Part shown: one piece after another, positions 1 through 8,134 of the stretch
Numbering within the stretch: the first letter of the stretch is position 1
Layout of the letters: every line of letters starts with the position of its first letter
DNA from: Bordetella parapertussis
Lineage (GTDB): Bacteria; Pseudomonadota; Gammaproteobacteria; Burkholderiales; Burkholderiaceae_B
Direction: 5' to 3'
Assembly: GCA_943331855.1 (NCBI GenBank)
Contig: CALQNE010000076.1
Location: 1-12,777, forward strand
Length of the DNA stretch: 12,777 bases
Translations under genes and position numbers: made by a program
Notes under the pieces: model-generated
Database searches by the model: none
What the model saw: only the letters and a program-made list of their open reading frames with translations
What the model was told of the DNA's origin: nothing

Positions 1-513
1 GGTTTTGTGAAAAATTAAATTACCACTGCGATCAGCGATATAGGCCTTGACCAGAGAAATCTCGGGTACGAGCGAACGTTCCATCACGTACTTTTCGCCG
101 TCAAACTCGCGGATCTCTTTACCATCGGCCACCACCGTACCGACTCCAGTGCGGGTAAAAAAGGCGGGGATACCCGCGCCACCGGCTCGCAAACGTTCAG
201 CCAGAGTCCCTTGGGGCGTGAATTCAAGCTCAAGTTCACCAGCCAGAAACTGGCGTTCAAACTCTTTGTTTTCACCAACATACGAGGCGATCATTTTTTT
301 AACTTGACGCGTTTGCAGCAGCATGCCCAGACCAAAGCCATCAACGCCCGCGTTGTTGCTGATGCAAGTTAGATTTTGCACGCCAAGATCGCGCACCGCA
401 GCGATCAGCGCCTCAGGAATGCCACACAAGCCAAAACCACCGACACCGATGGTTTGCCCATCTTTAAGGATATCTTTCAGTGCCGCGGTGGCACTGGGAT
501 AGAGCTTATTCAT
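1..513 (-). CDS. scoA: 3-oxoacid CoA-transferase subunit A, N-terminal part (cut by window edge)
   Basis: Subunit A of a succinyl-CoA:3-oxoacid (acetoacetate-type) CoA-transferase, which moves CoA from succinyl-CoA to a 3-oxoacid in the cytoplasm as an A/B heterodimer. Only the first 171 codons are present, of roughly 230 usual for the subunit, and the frame is open to base 1. Family signatures that I see are the N-terminal [15 protein letters not shown] segment, the [12 protein letters not shown] loop, the [10 protein letters not shown] segment, [18 protein letters not shown] and [13 protein letters not shown]. The ATG at 513 is preceded by AGGAG eight bases upstream. The catalytic glutamate lies in subunit B, presumably just beyond the window. 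It lies 33 bp after the thioesterase gene in the same direction, so they are probably co-transcribed. Family assignment is secure. ScoA versus AtoD-type specificity is inferred from overall resemblance. Confidence 0.93.
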   Translation of the reverse strand, partial: MNKLYPSATAALKDILKDGQTIGVGGFGLCGIPEALIAAVRDLGVQNLTCISNNAGVDGFGLGMLLQTRQVKKMIASYVGENKEFERQFLAGELELEFTPQGTLAERLRAGGAGIPAFFTRTGVGTVVADGKEIREFDGEKYVMERSLVPEISLVKAYIADRSGNLIFHKT

Positions 514-546
514 TGAACCGACTCCTAAGTATGCACGTTGACCAGA

Positions 547-990
547 TTATCGACGATTTATAGGCTTTGCCAAAGCCTGAAGTACCTCGGCAGGCCAGGG
601 GTGTGATTTATTCAGTTCAAAATCCATCCAGACCATCACAGACTTACCTTGCGCGCACAACTCAAGGCGGTCGGGGTAGACCACTGAAATATCAACCGAC
701 TGCTCAAGGCTTGAGCGACCAATGCTCTCGACGCGCAGACTAACGCGCACCGTTGCCGGGTAGGTAATCGATTTTTTAAAATCGCAGGCGCAGTGCACCA
801 CCACCGGCCCATAGCGTGTGGATTGCGGGGCGTCACCCTCGTAGAACATCTTCAACCGCCCTTCTTCCATATAGCGGAAATAATTGCAGTTGTTTAGATG
901 CGCCAACGCATCGGCGTCAGACCAGCGCATCGGGATATCTAAATCGTAAATATCGCCAACCGTCAGGGTTCGGGGTTCAGAACTGACCAC
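547..990 (-). CDS. 4HBT-fold acyl-CoA thioesterase
   Basis: Small hot-dog-fold thioesterase predicted to hydrolyse an acyl-CoA (substrate unknown) to the free acid and CoA. The signature RWSDADALAHLNNCNYFRYM lies at residues 22-41 of a 147-residue protein. It matches the active-site helix of the 4-hydroxybenzoyl-CoA thioesterase family, with Asp27 in the position of the catalytic aspartate (second D of DxD). I chose the GTG start at 990 because GGAG lies six bases upstream and the protein then has the usual family length. The frame stays open further upstream to 1110, but that extension is Cys-rich, does not resemble the family and runs into the divergent promoter region. It lies 33 bp upstream of the scoA-like gene, which suggests a CoA-ester operon. 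Substrate cannot be deduced. Confidence 0.88.
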   Translation of the reverse strand: MVSSEPRTLTVGDIYDLDIPMRWSDADALAHLNNCNYFRYMEEGRLKMFYEGDAPQSTRYGPVVVHCACDFKKSITYPATVRVSLRVESIGRSSLEQSVDISVVYPDRLELCAQGKSVMVWMDFELNKSHPWPAEVLQALAKPINRR

Positions 991-1133
991 ACACTTCTCC
1001 AAAAAATCATGCCACGCCGCGCAAAAGAGGCAGTTCACGAGTTTGCAAGGCCTGCAACACGACAGCCTGTGCCCCTGTGCAATACAATCGCTGCAGCAAA
1101 TAAACATCATACCTTTGAAGCAGGGAGACTCTC
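991..1133. promoter_or_regulatory. Divergent intergenic region between thioesterase and ETF-QO genes
   Basis: This 143-bp stretch separates two divergently transcribed genes and must hold both promoters. For the plus strand a plausible sigma-70 box pair is ACGACA at 1059-1064 and TACAAT at 1083-1088, 18 bp apart, about 45 bp before the ETF-QO start. GGGAG a few bases before the ATG at 1134 serves as ribosome binding site. No convincing minus-strand promoter was found by eye, and no operator-like inverted repeat was seen. Confidence 0.4.
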
Positions 1134-2780
1134 ATGTCAGCACGCGAATCGATGGAATACGACGTTGTTGTGGTCGGTGGCGGCCCAGGCGGCCTGGCAA
1201 CTGCGATCCGTCTCAAGCAGCTCGCGGCCGAACGTCAGCACGAGGTTTCTGTCTGTGTACTTGAAAAAGGCAGTGAAATCGGTGCCCATATTTTGTCGGG
1301 CGCGGTGATGGATCCGCAAGCACTGACAGAATTGCTGCCAGACTGGAAAGCCCTGGGCGCCCCACTTGATACGCCCGTTAAAGAAGACGAGTTTTTGTTT
1401 CTAAGCGAGACCGGTGCACGAAAAACGCCCGAGTGGTTATTACCCGAGTGCTTTCAAAATCACGGCAACTACATCGTGAGCCTGGGTAAAGTCGCCCGTT
1501 GGCTTGGCGAACAAGCCGAAGCGCTGGGCGTTGAAATCTTTCCGGGCTTTGCTGCCGCTGAGGTGCTCTACAACGAGCAAGGTGCCGTGCGCGGCGTCGC
1601 CACGGGCGACATGGGTGTTGGGCGCGATGGCCAACCCACCGATCAATATCAGCAAGGCATGGAGCTTTTAGCGAAATATACGATTTTTGCTGAAGGTGCA
1701 CGCGGCCAGTTGGGTCGCGAACTCATCAGTAAATTCAAACTTGATCAAGGCCGTGATCCGCAAAGCTATGGCATTGGCATTAAAGAACTTTGGGAAGTCG
1801 ATCCCTCAAAATCACGCCCCGGTGTGGTGGTACACACAGCCGGTTGGCCACTTGACTCGGATACCTATGGCGGCTCGTTTCTGTATCACCTGAACGACAA
1901 CCTGGTTGCCGTGGGTATGGTGGTTGGACTTGATTACGCAAATCCGTGGATTTCACCTTTCGAAGAGTTTCAGCGTTATAAAACGCATCCGTCTATTCGC
2001 GGCACGTTTGAAGGTGCCAAGCGGATTGCTTACGGGGCGCGTGCCATTACGGCAGGTGGTTTACTGTCGTTACCCAAATTAGTGTTTCCAGGTGGTGCCT
2101 TAGTCGGCTGTGAGGCCGGCTTTTTGAATGCCTCGCGCATCAAGGGCAGCCACGCCGCGATTAAGTCCGGCATGATGGCTGCTGACGCGGCCTTTGACGC
2201 CTTGGTCGCTGAGCGCAGTGCTGATGAGTTGCCAGCCTATCCTGCAGCGTTTGAAGCCTCGTGGTTACACACCGAGCTGAACAAAGCACGCAATTTCAAG
2301 CAGTGGTTTAAAAAAGGCCGCACCATTGGTACCTTAATGACGGGGATCGAACAATTTGTGTTGAAGGGCAATATTCCCTGGACAATCCATCGCACCAAAC
2401 CCGATCACGCTTGCCTGCAGCCTGCGGATCAGTGCCCAAAGATTGAATATCCAAAACCTGATGGCGTCTTAACCTTTGATCGCTTGAGCTCGGTATTTAT
2501 TTCAAATACCAATCACGAAGAAAATCAGCCGATTCACTTAACACTGAAAGATGCTTCGGTACCCGTCAGTATTAATCTGGCCAAGTACGGTGGCCCTGAG
2601 GCGCGCTACTGCCCGGCTGGCGTGTATGAGTACGTCAAAGACGAAAACGGCAGCGACCGCCTGCAAATCAACGCGCAAAACTGCGTGCATTGCAAGACAT
2701 GTGATATCAAAGACCCCACACAAAATATCGTTTGGGTCACACCTCAAGGTGGTGAAGGGCCCGTTTACAACGCGATGTAG
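1134..2780 (+). CDS. etfQO: Electron transfer flavoprotein-ubiquinone oxidoreductase
   Basis: ETF-QO takes electrons from reduced electron transfer flavoprotein, which is charged by acyl-CoA and related dehydrogenases, and passes them to ubiquinone at the inner face of the cytoplasmic membrane. It is a monotopic FAD and 4Fe-4S protein. At 548 residues it has the usual family length. The FAD-binding GGGPGG motif is at residues 15-20, and the GAHILSGAVMDP segment follows. The C-terminal ferredoxin-like domain has the four cluster ligands Cys493, Cys517, Cys520 and Cys523 (C-x23-C-x2-C-x2-C), the last three in NCVHCKTCDIKDP. The ATG is preceded by GGGAG. The EamA gene begins nine bases after the stop. 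The upstream divergent thioesterase and CoA-transferase fit an acyl-CoA oxidation setting. Assignment is near certain. Confidence 0.97.
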   Translation: MSARESMEYDVVVVGGGPGGLATAIRLKQLAAERQHEVSVCVLEKGSEIGAHILSGAVMDPQALTELLPDWKALGAPLDTPVKEDEFLFLSETGARKTPEWLLPECFQNHGNYIVSLGKVARWLGEQAEALGVEIFPGFAAAEVLYNEQGAVRGVATGDMGVGRDGQPTDQYQQGMELLAKYTIFAEGARGQLGRELISKFKLDQGRDPQSYGIGIKELWEVDPSKSRPGVVVHTAGWPLDSDTYGGSFLYHLNDNLVAVGMVVGLDYANPWISPFEEFQRYKTHPSIRGTFEGAKRIAYGARAITAGGLLSLPKLVFPGGALVGCEAGFLNASRIKGSHAAIKSGMMAADAAFDALVAERSADELPAYPAAFEASWLHTELNKARNFKQWFKKGRTIGTLMTGIEQFVLKGNIPWTIHRTKPDHACLQPADQCPKIEYPKPDGVLTFDRLSSVFISNTNHEENQPIHLTLKDASVPVSINLAKYGGPEARYCPAGVYEYVKDENGSDRLQINAQNCVHCKTCDIKDPTQNIVWVTPQGGEGPVYNAM

Positions 2781-2789
2781 CATCGGCCC

Positions 2790-3656
2790 ATGAAAGCCGA
2801 AAACAAAGGCATGCTGCTGGGGCTCATCGGGGTCACCTTATTTGGGCTGACGCTGCCAGCAACGCGCATGGCACTCGAGTCTTTTCACCCTGTTTTCATC
2901 GCAACCGGTCGTGCTCTGCTGGCCACCATCCTGGCCGCGATTTATCTTGCCGCGGGCAAACATCGCCGCCCCACGTTTCACGAATTCAAGTATCTATTGC
3001 TTGTTGTTGTGGGTGTTGCGATTGGGTTCCCAGTGTTTACGGCCTTGGCGATGCAGCAGGTTGACGCCTCGCATGGCGGCGTCATGCTCGGGATCATGCC
3101 CTTAACCACTGCAGCGTGCGCTGCGCTGTTATTCAAAGAACGCCCCTCGCTGGGATTTTGGCTAATGGCCTTTCTAGGCAGCGCGCTAGTCATTGTTTTT
3201 TCATTGATGCGTGGCAACGGCAGTTTGCACTGGGCTGATCTGTCGCTACTTCTTGCGGTAGTGACAGGATCGCTCTCGTATGCGACCGGCGGCTATTTGG
3301 CTCGATCGTTGGGCGGCCTGCAAGTGATCTCTTGGACGCTCGTGATTTCAGCGCCAATTTTAGTTTGGCCAACCCTCTGGTTTGCACCGAGTTCTTGGCA
3401 AGCAACAAACACGGCGTGGATTGGCTTCGTGTATGTTGCCCTTATTAGCCAGTACCTTGCCTTCTTACCTTGGTTCAAAGGGTTGTCACTCGGCGGGATC
3501 GCACGCGTGGGTCAAGCGCAGTTGCTACAACCCTTTATCACGATCATCGCCTCGGGTTGGCTCTTAAGCGAAATGATCGACTGGCAGACTTGGGCCTTTG
3601 CAATCGGCGTTTTTGTTGTGGTTGCAACGGGCCGAACGCTGAACATCAAGCGTTAA
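2790..3656 (+). CDS. EamA-family (DMT superfamily) permease
   Basis: A 288-residue, very hydrophobic protein with about ten predicted membrane segments arranged as two EamA repeats, typical of drug/metabolite transporter exporters. The N-terminus NKGMLLGLIGVTLFGLTLP and the tract GVMLGIMPLTTAACAALLFKERPS (the end of a first EamA repeat) are characteristic. The second repeat ends near residue 285. It starts nine bases after the ETF-QO stop, so it is probably translated from the same transcript. There is no good ribosome binding site before the ATG at 2790. An in-frame ATG at 2811 has AAAGG in front of it, but the residues before it match relatives as I remember them, so I keep 2790. The substrate is unknown. 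Pairing with ETF-QO may be only positional. Confidence 0.88.
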   Translation: MKAENKGMLLGLIGVTLFGLTLPATRMALESFHPVFIATGRALLATILAAIYLAAGKHRRPTFHEFKYLLLVVVGVAIGFPVFTALAMQQVDASHGGVMLGIMPLTTAACAALLFKERPSLGFWLMAFLGSALVIVFSLMRGNGSLHWADLSLLLAVVTGSLSYATGGYLARSLGGLQVISWTLVISAPILVWPTLWFAPSSWQATNTAWIGFVYVALISQYLAFLPWFKGLSLGGIARVGQAQLLQPFITIIASGWLLSEMIDWQTWAFAIGVFVVVATGRTLNIKR

Positions 3657-3772
3657 GCTAGCCCTTTCAAACGCGCCTCGCCGCACAATAGCGGCTGAGT
3701 GCGGTATTCTTAAAGACACTGCAGCGGCCTGTTCAATGGGCCTAGAACCCGATAAAAAGGACGAGACACCTC
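3657..3772. other. Intergenic region before the HSL-type hydrolase
   Basis: This 116-bp gap holds only a weak 5-bp inverted repeat (GCCGC/GCGGC, 3680-3695, loop ACAATA) with no T-run, so it is not a convincing terminator. AAGGA lies about eleven bases before the ATG at 3773, a longer spacing than ideal. I see no clear promoter or operator. Confidence 0.35.
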
Positions 3773-4708
3773 ATGCTAGATCCACAAGCTAAAGCCCTGA
3801 TTGATTTGATGATCGAAAAAGGGATTCCTCCGGTACACACGCTTACCGCAACGCAGGCGCGCGAAGCCTACGTGCAGCGCCGTTTTTTTAGTCAACCCGA
3901 AGCGCCCGAAGTCGCCTCAAGCGTTGACACCGATATTCCGGGCCCTGCTGGAAGGATTACGGTACGTGGCTATCGCCCGAAAGGCAGCGTAGCCTCAGAG
4001 ATATTGCCCGCACTGGTCTACTACCACGGTGGTGGTCATGTGATTGGTGATATCGACACACATGACGTGTTGTGCCGCACACTTTCAAATCTGGCGCACT
4101 GTGCAGTGTTTTCCGTGCACTATCGACTCGCCCCAGAAAATGTGTTTCCAGCCGCCTCTGACGACTGTGTGGCTGCCACCAAGTGGGTGCATGCCAATGC
4201 CGCCTCGCTGAAGATCGATCCTGCGCGCATCGCAGTGGGTGGCGATAGTGCGGGCGGTCATCTCGCTGCGGTGGTGGCATTGTCTTTGAAAGCCGACAAT
4301 AGTTTTAAGCCCGTATTGCAGTTGCTGATCTACCCCGTCACTGACCCCAGTTCAGAACGTGAATCAATGCGCACGAATGGCCAGGGCTATATGCTGACCA
4401 GAGACTCTATGAATTATTACTACGGCGCTTACATGCCCGAAACATGGATGCGCACTGATTGGCGCGGCGCCCCAATGCTTGCCAAAGACCACTCTGGCTT
4501 GGCACCAGCCTTCGTCATGACCGCGGGCTTTGATCCGCTGCGCGACGAAGGTGCTGACTATGCCGACAAGTTAACGATGGCAGGCGTACCCACTCAGTAC
4601 GTTTGTTTCGAACGCCAAATCCACGGCTTTATCACCATGGGACGCATCATCGACGAAGCCAACACCGCCGCCGAACTTTGCGCGGCGGCGCTACGCGCTA
4701 AATTCTAG
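3773..4708 (+). CDS. HSL-family alpha/beta hydrolase (esterase/lipase)
   Basis: A 311-residue cytoplasmic carboxylic-ester hydrolase of the hormone-sensitive-lipase group (alpha/beta hydrolase fold 3). The oxyanion-hole motif HGGG is at residues 85-88. The nucleophile elbow GDSAGG has Ser159, and the probable acid Asp254 is in AGFDPLRDEG. The catalytic His284 is in RQIHGF. No signal peptide is visible. Length is normal for the family. It stands alone between the EamA gene, 116 bp away, and the convergent dehydratase gene, with which it shares a CTAG carrying both stop codons. It could cleave short-chain esters or possibly a sugar lactone for the neighbouring pathway, but nothing in the sequence shows the substrate. 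Confidence 0.9.
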   Translation: MLDPQAKALIDLMIEKGIPPVHTLTATQAREAYVQRRFFSQPEAPEVASSVDTDIPGPAGRITVRGYRPKGSVASEILPALVYYHGGGHVIGDIDTHDVLCRTLSNLAHCAVFSVHYRLAPENVFPAASDDCVAATKWVHANAASLKIDPARIAVGGDSAGGHLAAVVALSLKADNSFKPVLQLLIYPVTDPSSERESMRTNGQGYMLTRDSMNYYYGAYMPETWMRTDWRGAPMLAKDHSGLAPAFVMTAGFDPLRDEGADYADKLTMAGVPTQYVCFERQIHGFITMGRIIDEANTAAELCAAALRAKF

Positions 4709-6453
4709 TGATTGTCACGCGGCACAGCGCTGCCGCTGTTACCGACCAAGAAATCCAAGTCAACGCCATCGTTGGCTTGGTTCACATGATCCACATACAA
4801 CTTGTAATAGCCTCGGTTCATCGGTGGCTCAGGGGCTTTCCATTTAAGCTTGCGTGCCGCCAAAATTTCGTCGCTGACATCTAAATGCAAACGACGTTTG
4901 GCCACGTCCAGTTCGATCATGTCACCATTTTCAACAAGAGCTAACGGCCCACCCGCAGCAGCTTCTGGCGCAACGTGCAAAATCACGGTGCCATAAGCGG
5001 TGCCACTCATGCGCGCATCTGAGATGCGGATCATGTCGGTGATCCCCTTCTTTAGAATCTTGGGTGGCAGCGGCATATTGCCGACCTCAGCCATGCCTGG
5101 ATACCCTCTAGGGCCGCAGTTTTTAAGTACCATGATGCAGGTTTCATCGATATCCAATTTAGGACTATCGATGCGCTTATGAAAATCTTCGATATTTTCA
5201 AATACCACGGCACGGCCGCGATGCTTGAGTAATTTTTTAGTGGCAGCCGAAGGTTTGATGATCGCACCATCGGGGCATAAATTGCCGCGCAAGACTGCAA
5301 TACCCGTATTCTTTTTAAACGGCTTTTCAAAGGTCGTAATCACGTCGCGGTTATAGCATTCAGCTTTCTTGACGTTATCCCAAAGCGAATTGCCATTCAC
5401 GGTCAACGCCTTTTTGTTCAGCAGGCCCTGCTCGCCCAACGTGCGTAACACCACTGGCAAACCACCGGCGTAGCAGAAATCTTCCATCAGATACTTGCCA
5501 CTGGGCATCAAGTTCAACAGCGTATGCACATCGCGCCCAAACTTATCCCAATCATCGATATCAAGCTTGACACCAATACGCCGCGCAATCGCGATTAAAT
5601 GAATCACAGCATTGGTTGAACCACCGATTGCGGCATTGGTACGAATCGCGTTTTCAAACGCCTGGCGCGTCAAAATTTTATCGAGCGTCAGATTATCTTT
5701 GACCATTTGCACGATGCGTCGACCCGATTCGCGTGCCAGTACATTACGACGCGCGTCAACAGCAGGATACGCTGCGTTACCGGGCAAGGCCACGCCTAAC
5801 GACTCAACCATACTGGCCATCGTTGAGGCCGTGCCCATCACCATGCAATGCCCGTGCGAACGATGCATGCAGGACTCAGCCTCATGAAACTCATCGAGCG
5901 TCATCTTGCCGGCGCGTACATCTTCAGACATCGACCACGTATTGGTACCCGAACCAATATCCGAGCCCCGATATTTACCATTGAGCATCGGCCCACCCGA
6001 CACACCAATGGTCGGAATGTTGACACTTGCAGCACCCATCAACAACGAAGGGGTCGTTTTGTCACAGCCAAACAGTAGCACCACCCCATCAAGCGGATTG
6101 GCACGGATGGTTTCTTCGACATCCATGCTCGCAAGGTTGCGTAACAACATTGCAGTGGGGCGAACAAGCGTTTCACCGATTGAGGTCACCGGAAACTCTA
6201 GTGGAAAGCCACCCGCTTCGAGTACCCCTTGACGCACCTGATCGGCTAGCAACCTGAAATGCGAGTTGCACGGCGTGAGTTCAGACCAGGTATTGCAAAT
6301 ACCAATCACAGGTCGCCCATCGAACTGATCGTGAGGAATCCCACGATTTTTTGTCCAACTTCGGTAGATGAAACCGTAAATATCATTACGCGAGAACCAC
6401 TGACTTGAACGGCTCGGTGCGGCCGGTTTTTTACTTTTGTCTGACTTAGCCAT
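4705..6453 (-). CDS. IlvD/Edd-family sugar-acid dehydratase (L-arabonate dehydratase-like)
   Basis: Predicted to dehydrate an aldonate such as L-arabonate, L-fuconate or a similar sugar acid to its 2-keto-3-deoxy form, using an Fe-S cluster. The probable cluster ligands are Cys62 (ELTPC), Cys130 (FGCDKTTPS) and Cys203 (SHGHCMVMGTASTM), with Asp131 and Lys132 as likely magnesium site. Ser483 in RISDARMSGT is the conserved catalytic-type serine. The 582-residue length and the three-cysteine spacing (68 and 73 residues) match pentonate dehydratases of this family better than branched-chain IlvD. The start has AGAGGAAA a few bases upstream. It is the last gene of the operon beginning at 8134, 35 bp after the FAH-family gene. 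With that gene and the SDR it forms a complete aldonate-to-pyruvate route. Family certain, sugar-acid role likely, exact substrate unknown. Confidence 0.92.
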   Translation of the reverse strand: MAKSDKSKKPAAPSRSSQWFSRNDIYGFIYRSWTKNRGIPHDQFDGRPVIGICNTWSELTPCNSHFRLLADQVRQGVLEAGGFPLEFPVTSIGETLVRPTAMLLRNLASMDVEETIRANPLDGVVLLFGCDKTTPSLLMGAASVNIPTIGVSGGPMLNGKYRGSDIGSGTNTWSMSEDVRAGKMTLDEFHEAESCMHRSHGHCMVMGTASTMASMVESLGVALPGNAAYPAVDARRNVLARESGRRIVQMVKDNLTLDKILTRQAFENAIRTNAAIGGSTNAVIHLIAIARRIGVKLDIDDWDKFGRDVHTLLNLMPSGKYLMEDFCYAGGLPVVLRTLGEQGLLNKKALTVNGNSLWDNVKKAECYNRDVITTFEKPFKKNTGIAVLRGNLCPDGAIIKPSAATKKLLKHRGRAVVFENIEDFHKRIDSPKLDIDETCIMVLKNCGPRGYPGMAEVGNMPLPPKILKKGITDMIRISDARMSGTAYGTVILHVAPEAAAGGPLALVENGDMIELDVAKRRLHLDVSDEILAARKLKWKAPEPPMNRGYYKLYVDHVNQANDGVDLDFLVGNSGSAVPRDNH

Positions 6454-6488
6454 TCAAGTTTCCTCTTTAAGATCGCGAATGAAGTGAC

Positions 6489-7340
6489 TTACTTTTTAAA
6501 GGCAACAACCTTTTGCGTTTGCTGCCCCAGACCAGCAATGCCTAGGGTCATCACATCGCCAGCCTTCAGGAAACGAGGCTTAGGCTTGACGCCCATACCC
6601 ACGCCTGGAGGTGTGCCGGTCGTGATAATGTCGCCAGGCATCAAGGTCGTGAATTCGCTGACGTAACTAATAATTGTCGCCGCATCAAAAATCATGGTCT
6701 TGGTGCTGCCGGTTTGAAAGCGCTTACCGTTCACATCAAGCCACATATCCAGCTGTTGTGGATCTTTGATTTCATCGGTCGTCACCAACCATGGGCCGAC
6801 TGGGCCGAACGTGTCGCAGCCTTTGCCCTTATCCCAGGTGCCGCCACGCTCGATCTGATATTCGCGCTCTGAAACGTCATTGACCACGCAATAACCTGCC
6901 ACGTGTTTAAGAGCATCTTTTTTGCTGACGTAACGCGCCTTCTTGCCGATCACGATACCGAGCTCAACTTCCCAGTCAGATTTCTTCGAACCTTTGGGCA
7001 ACATCACGTTATCGTTGGGGCCGGTCAAACTGGTGTCGGCCTTATAAAACATGATGGGCTCTTTTGGAATTGGCATACCAGCTTCAGCAGCGTGGTCTGA
7101 ATAGTTCAGGCCGATCGCCAAAAACTTACCCATATTGGCAATTGGCACACCATAGCGAGGCTTGCCCTTCACTAAAGGCAAGGTGCTGGTCTTGATCTTG
7201 GCCAGTTTCTTCAGTGCAGCAGCCGACAATTGATCATTGGTGATATCAGCGATCACACCTGACAAATCGCGCAGTTTGCCTTCTTTATCAATTAAGCCTG
7301 GCTTCTCTTTACCCTTGGCACCGTAGCGTACGAGTTTCAT
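6489..7340 (-). CDS. Fumarylacetoacetate hydrolase-family enzyme, likely 2,4-diketo-3-deoxy-aldonate hydrolase
   Basis: FAH-fold acylpyruvase-type enzyme predicted to cleave a 2,4-dioxo acid to pyruvate plus a short hydroxy acid (glycolate from pentoses, lactate from 6-deoxyhexoses). The 283-residue protein has the fold's metal-binding acids Glu124 and Glu126 (SDWEVELGIVIG) and Asp155 (VVNDVSERE). Other signatures are AIGLNYSDHAAEAG near residue 75-88, GCDTFGPVGPW at 174-184 and TTGTPPGVGMG at 240-250. The ATG at 7340 has AAGGAAA upstream. Its N-terminus, MKLVRYGAKGKEKPGLID, is like proteins annotated as 2,4-diketo-3-deoxy-L-fuconate or -L-rhamnonate hydrolases. It lies between the SDR gene (44 bp) and the dehydratase gene (35 bp), which supports this reading over ureidoglycolate lyase or an aromatic-pathway role. 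Confidence 0.88.
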   Translation of the reverse strand: MKLVRYGAKGKEKPGLIDKEGKLRDLSGVIADITNDQLSAAALKKLAKIKTSTLPLVKGKPRYGVPIANMGKFLAIGLNYSDHAAEAGMPIPKEPIMFYKADTSLTGPNDNVMLPKGSKKSDWEVELGIVIGKKARYVSKKDALKHVAGYCVVNDVSEREYQIERGGTWDKGKGCDTFGPVGPWLVTTDEIKDPQQLDMWLDVNGKRFQTGSTKTMIFDAATIISYVSEFTTLMPGDIITTGTPPGVGMGVKPKPRFLKAGDVMTLGIAGLGQQTQKVVAFKK

Positions 7341-7384
7341 TCAGTTTCCTTCGTGTTGAAAAAAGTTAAATCGAAAATAAAAAA

Positions 7385-8134
7385 TTACAGAGACCAACCA
7401 CCATCAATAATCTGCGAGGTGCCGGTTGTAAAGGCAGACTCATCCGAAGCCAAATAAACCGCTAAATGCGCGATCTCTTCGGGCTTGCCGATTCGGCCAA
7501 TGGGCTGACGCGCCACAAACATATCGCGTACCTCGGCAACTGACTTACCTGTTTGGCCTGAAACAGCCTGAATTCGATCACCCAGTGAGGGCGACTCGAC
7601 AGTCCCCGGACAAATCGCATTGAAGCGCACACCCTTGGCAACGTAATCTGCGGCCAGCGCACGGGTCAAACCGATGACAGCAGCCTTTGAGGCGCCATAA
7701 ATCACGCGGTTTGGAGCGCCCTTAATATTTGAAGCAGCAGAGGCCATATTGATCACGCTGCCTTTACCTTGCTCTAGCATGCCAGGCAAAAACGCACGAA
7801 TCGTGCGGTACATGGATTTGACATTCAAATCCATACTGAAATCCCAATCGGCCTCAGTCACTTGCATAATATCGCCTTGATGCACGAAGCCCGCACAGTT
7901 GAACAAGACGTCTATTTTTCCAAGTTTTTTAGCGAAGGCATTGACCTCATTAGTATTTAAGACATCCAAGGTATGCGTCTTGATATTGGGCACGCCTTCG
8001 AATGACTTGAGAAGATCTGCCTTGAGGTCGGTGGCCCAAACCGTTGCGCCTTCTCGCGCCATCGCGAGGGTACAAGCTCGACCGATGCCTTGTCCGGCCG
8101 CTGTAACCAAGATTGTTTTTCCTTGCAAACGCAT
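7385..8134 (-). CDS. SDR dehydrogenase, likely 2-keto-3-deoxy-aldonate (L-fuconate-type) 4-dehydrogenase
   Basis: Classical short-chain dehydrogenase of 249 residues predicted to oxidise C4 of a 2-keto-3-deoxy sugar acid with NAD. The cofactor motif TAAGQGIG is at residues 11-18. Asp36 at the end of strand 2 favours NAD over NADP. The catalytic set is Asn104, Ser132, Tyr146 and Lys150 (YGASK). Overall it is strikingly like the DHRS6/BDH2 group, including FNCAGFVHQG, WDFSMDLNVKSMY and the C-terminal IIDGGWSL. Bacterial members of that group act on 2-keto-3-deoxy-L-fuconate. I start at the ATG at 8134, preceded by GGGA eight bases upstream. An in-frame TTG at 8161 would place the start inside the operator and is unlikely. 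First gene of the three-gene operon. A 3-hydroxybutyrate dehydrogenase role is the main alternative. Confidence 0.88.
   Translation of the reverse strand: MRLQGKTILVTAAGQGIGRACTLAMAREGATVWATDLKADLLKSFEGVPNIKTHTLDVLNTNEVNAFAKKLGKIDVLFNCAGFVHQGDIMQVTEADWDFSMDLNVKSMYRTIRAFLPGMLEQGKGSVINMASAASNIKGAPNRVIYGASKAAVIGLTRALAADYVAKGVRFNAICPGTVESPSLGDRIQAVSGQTGKSVAEVRDMFVARQPIGRIGKPEEIAHLAVYLASDESAFTTGTSQIIDGGWSL

Noticed and set aside
3680..3695. GCCGC/GCGGC inverted repeat after the EamA gene as a terminator
   Set aside because: Arms are only 5 bp and no T-run follows, so it is weaker than a usable intrinsic terminator.
5906..6257. Plus-strand open frames of 76-108 codons opposite the dehydratase gene
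   Set aside because: They are antisense shadows of a well-supported conserved gene, have no recognisable domains and no ribosome binding sites of note.
4705..6453. Branched-chain amino acid dihydroxy-acid dehydratase (IlvD)
   Set aside because: Cysteine spacing, the SHGHCMVMGTASTM segment and the operon partners fit sugar-acid dehydratases of the same superfamily better.
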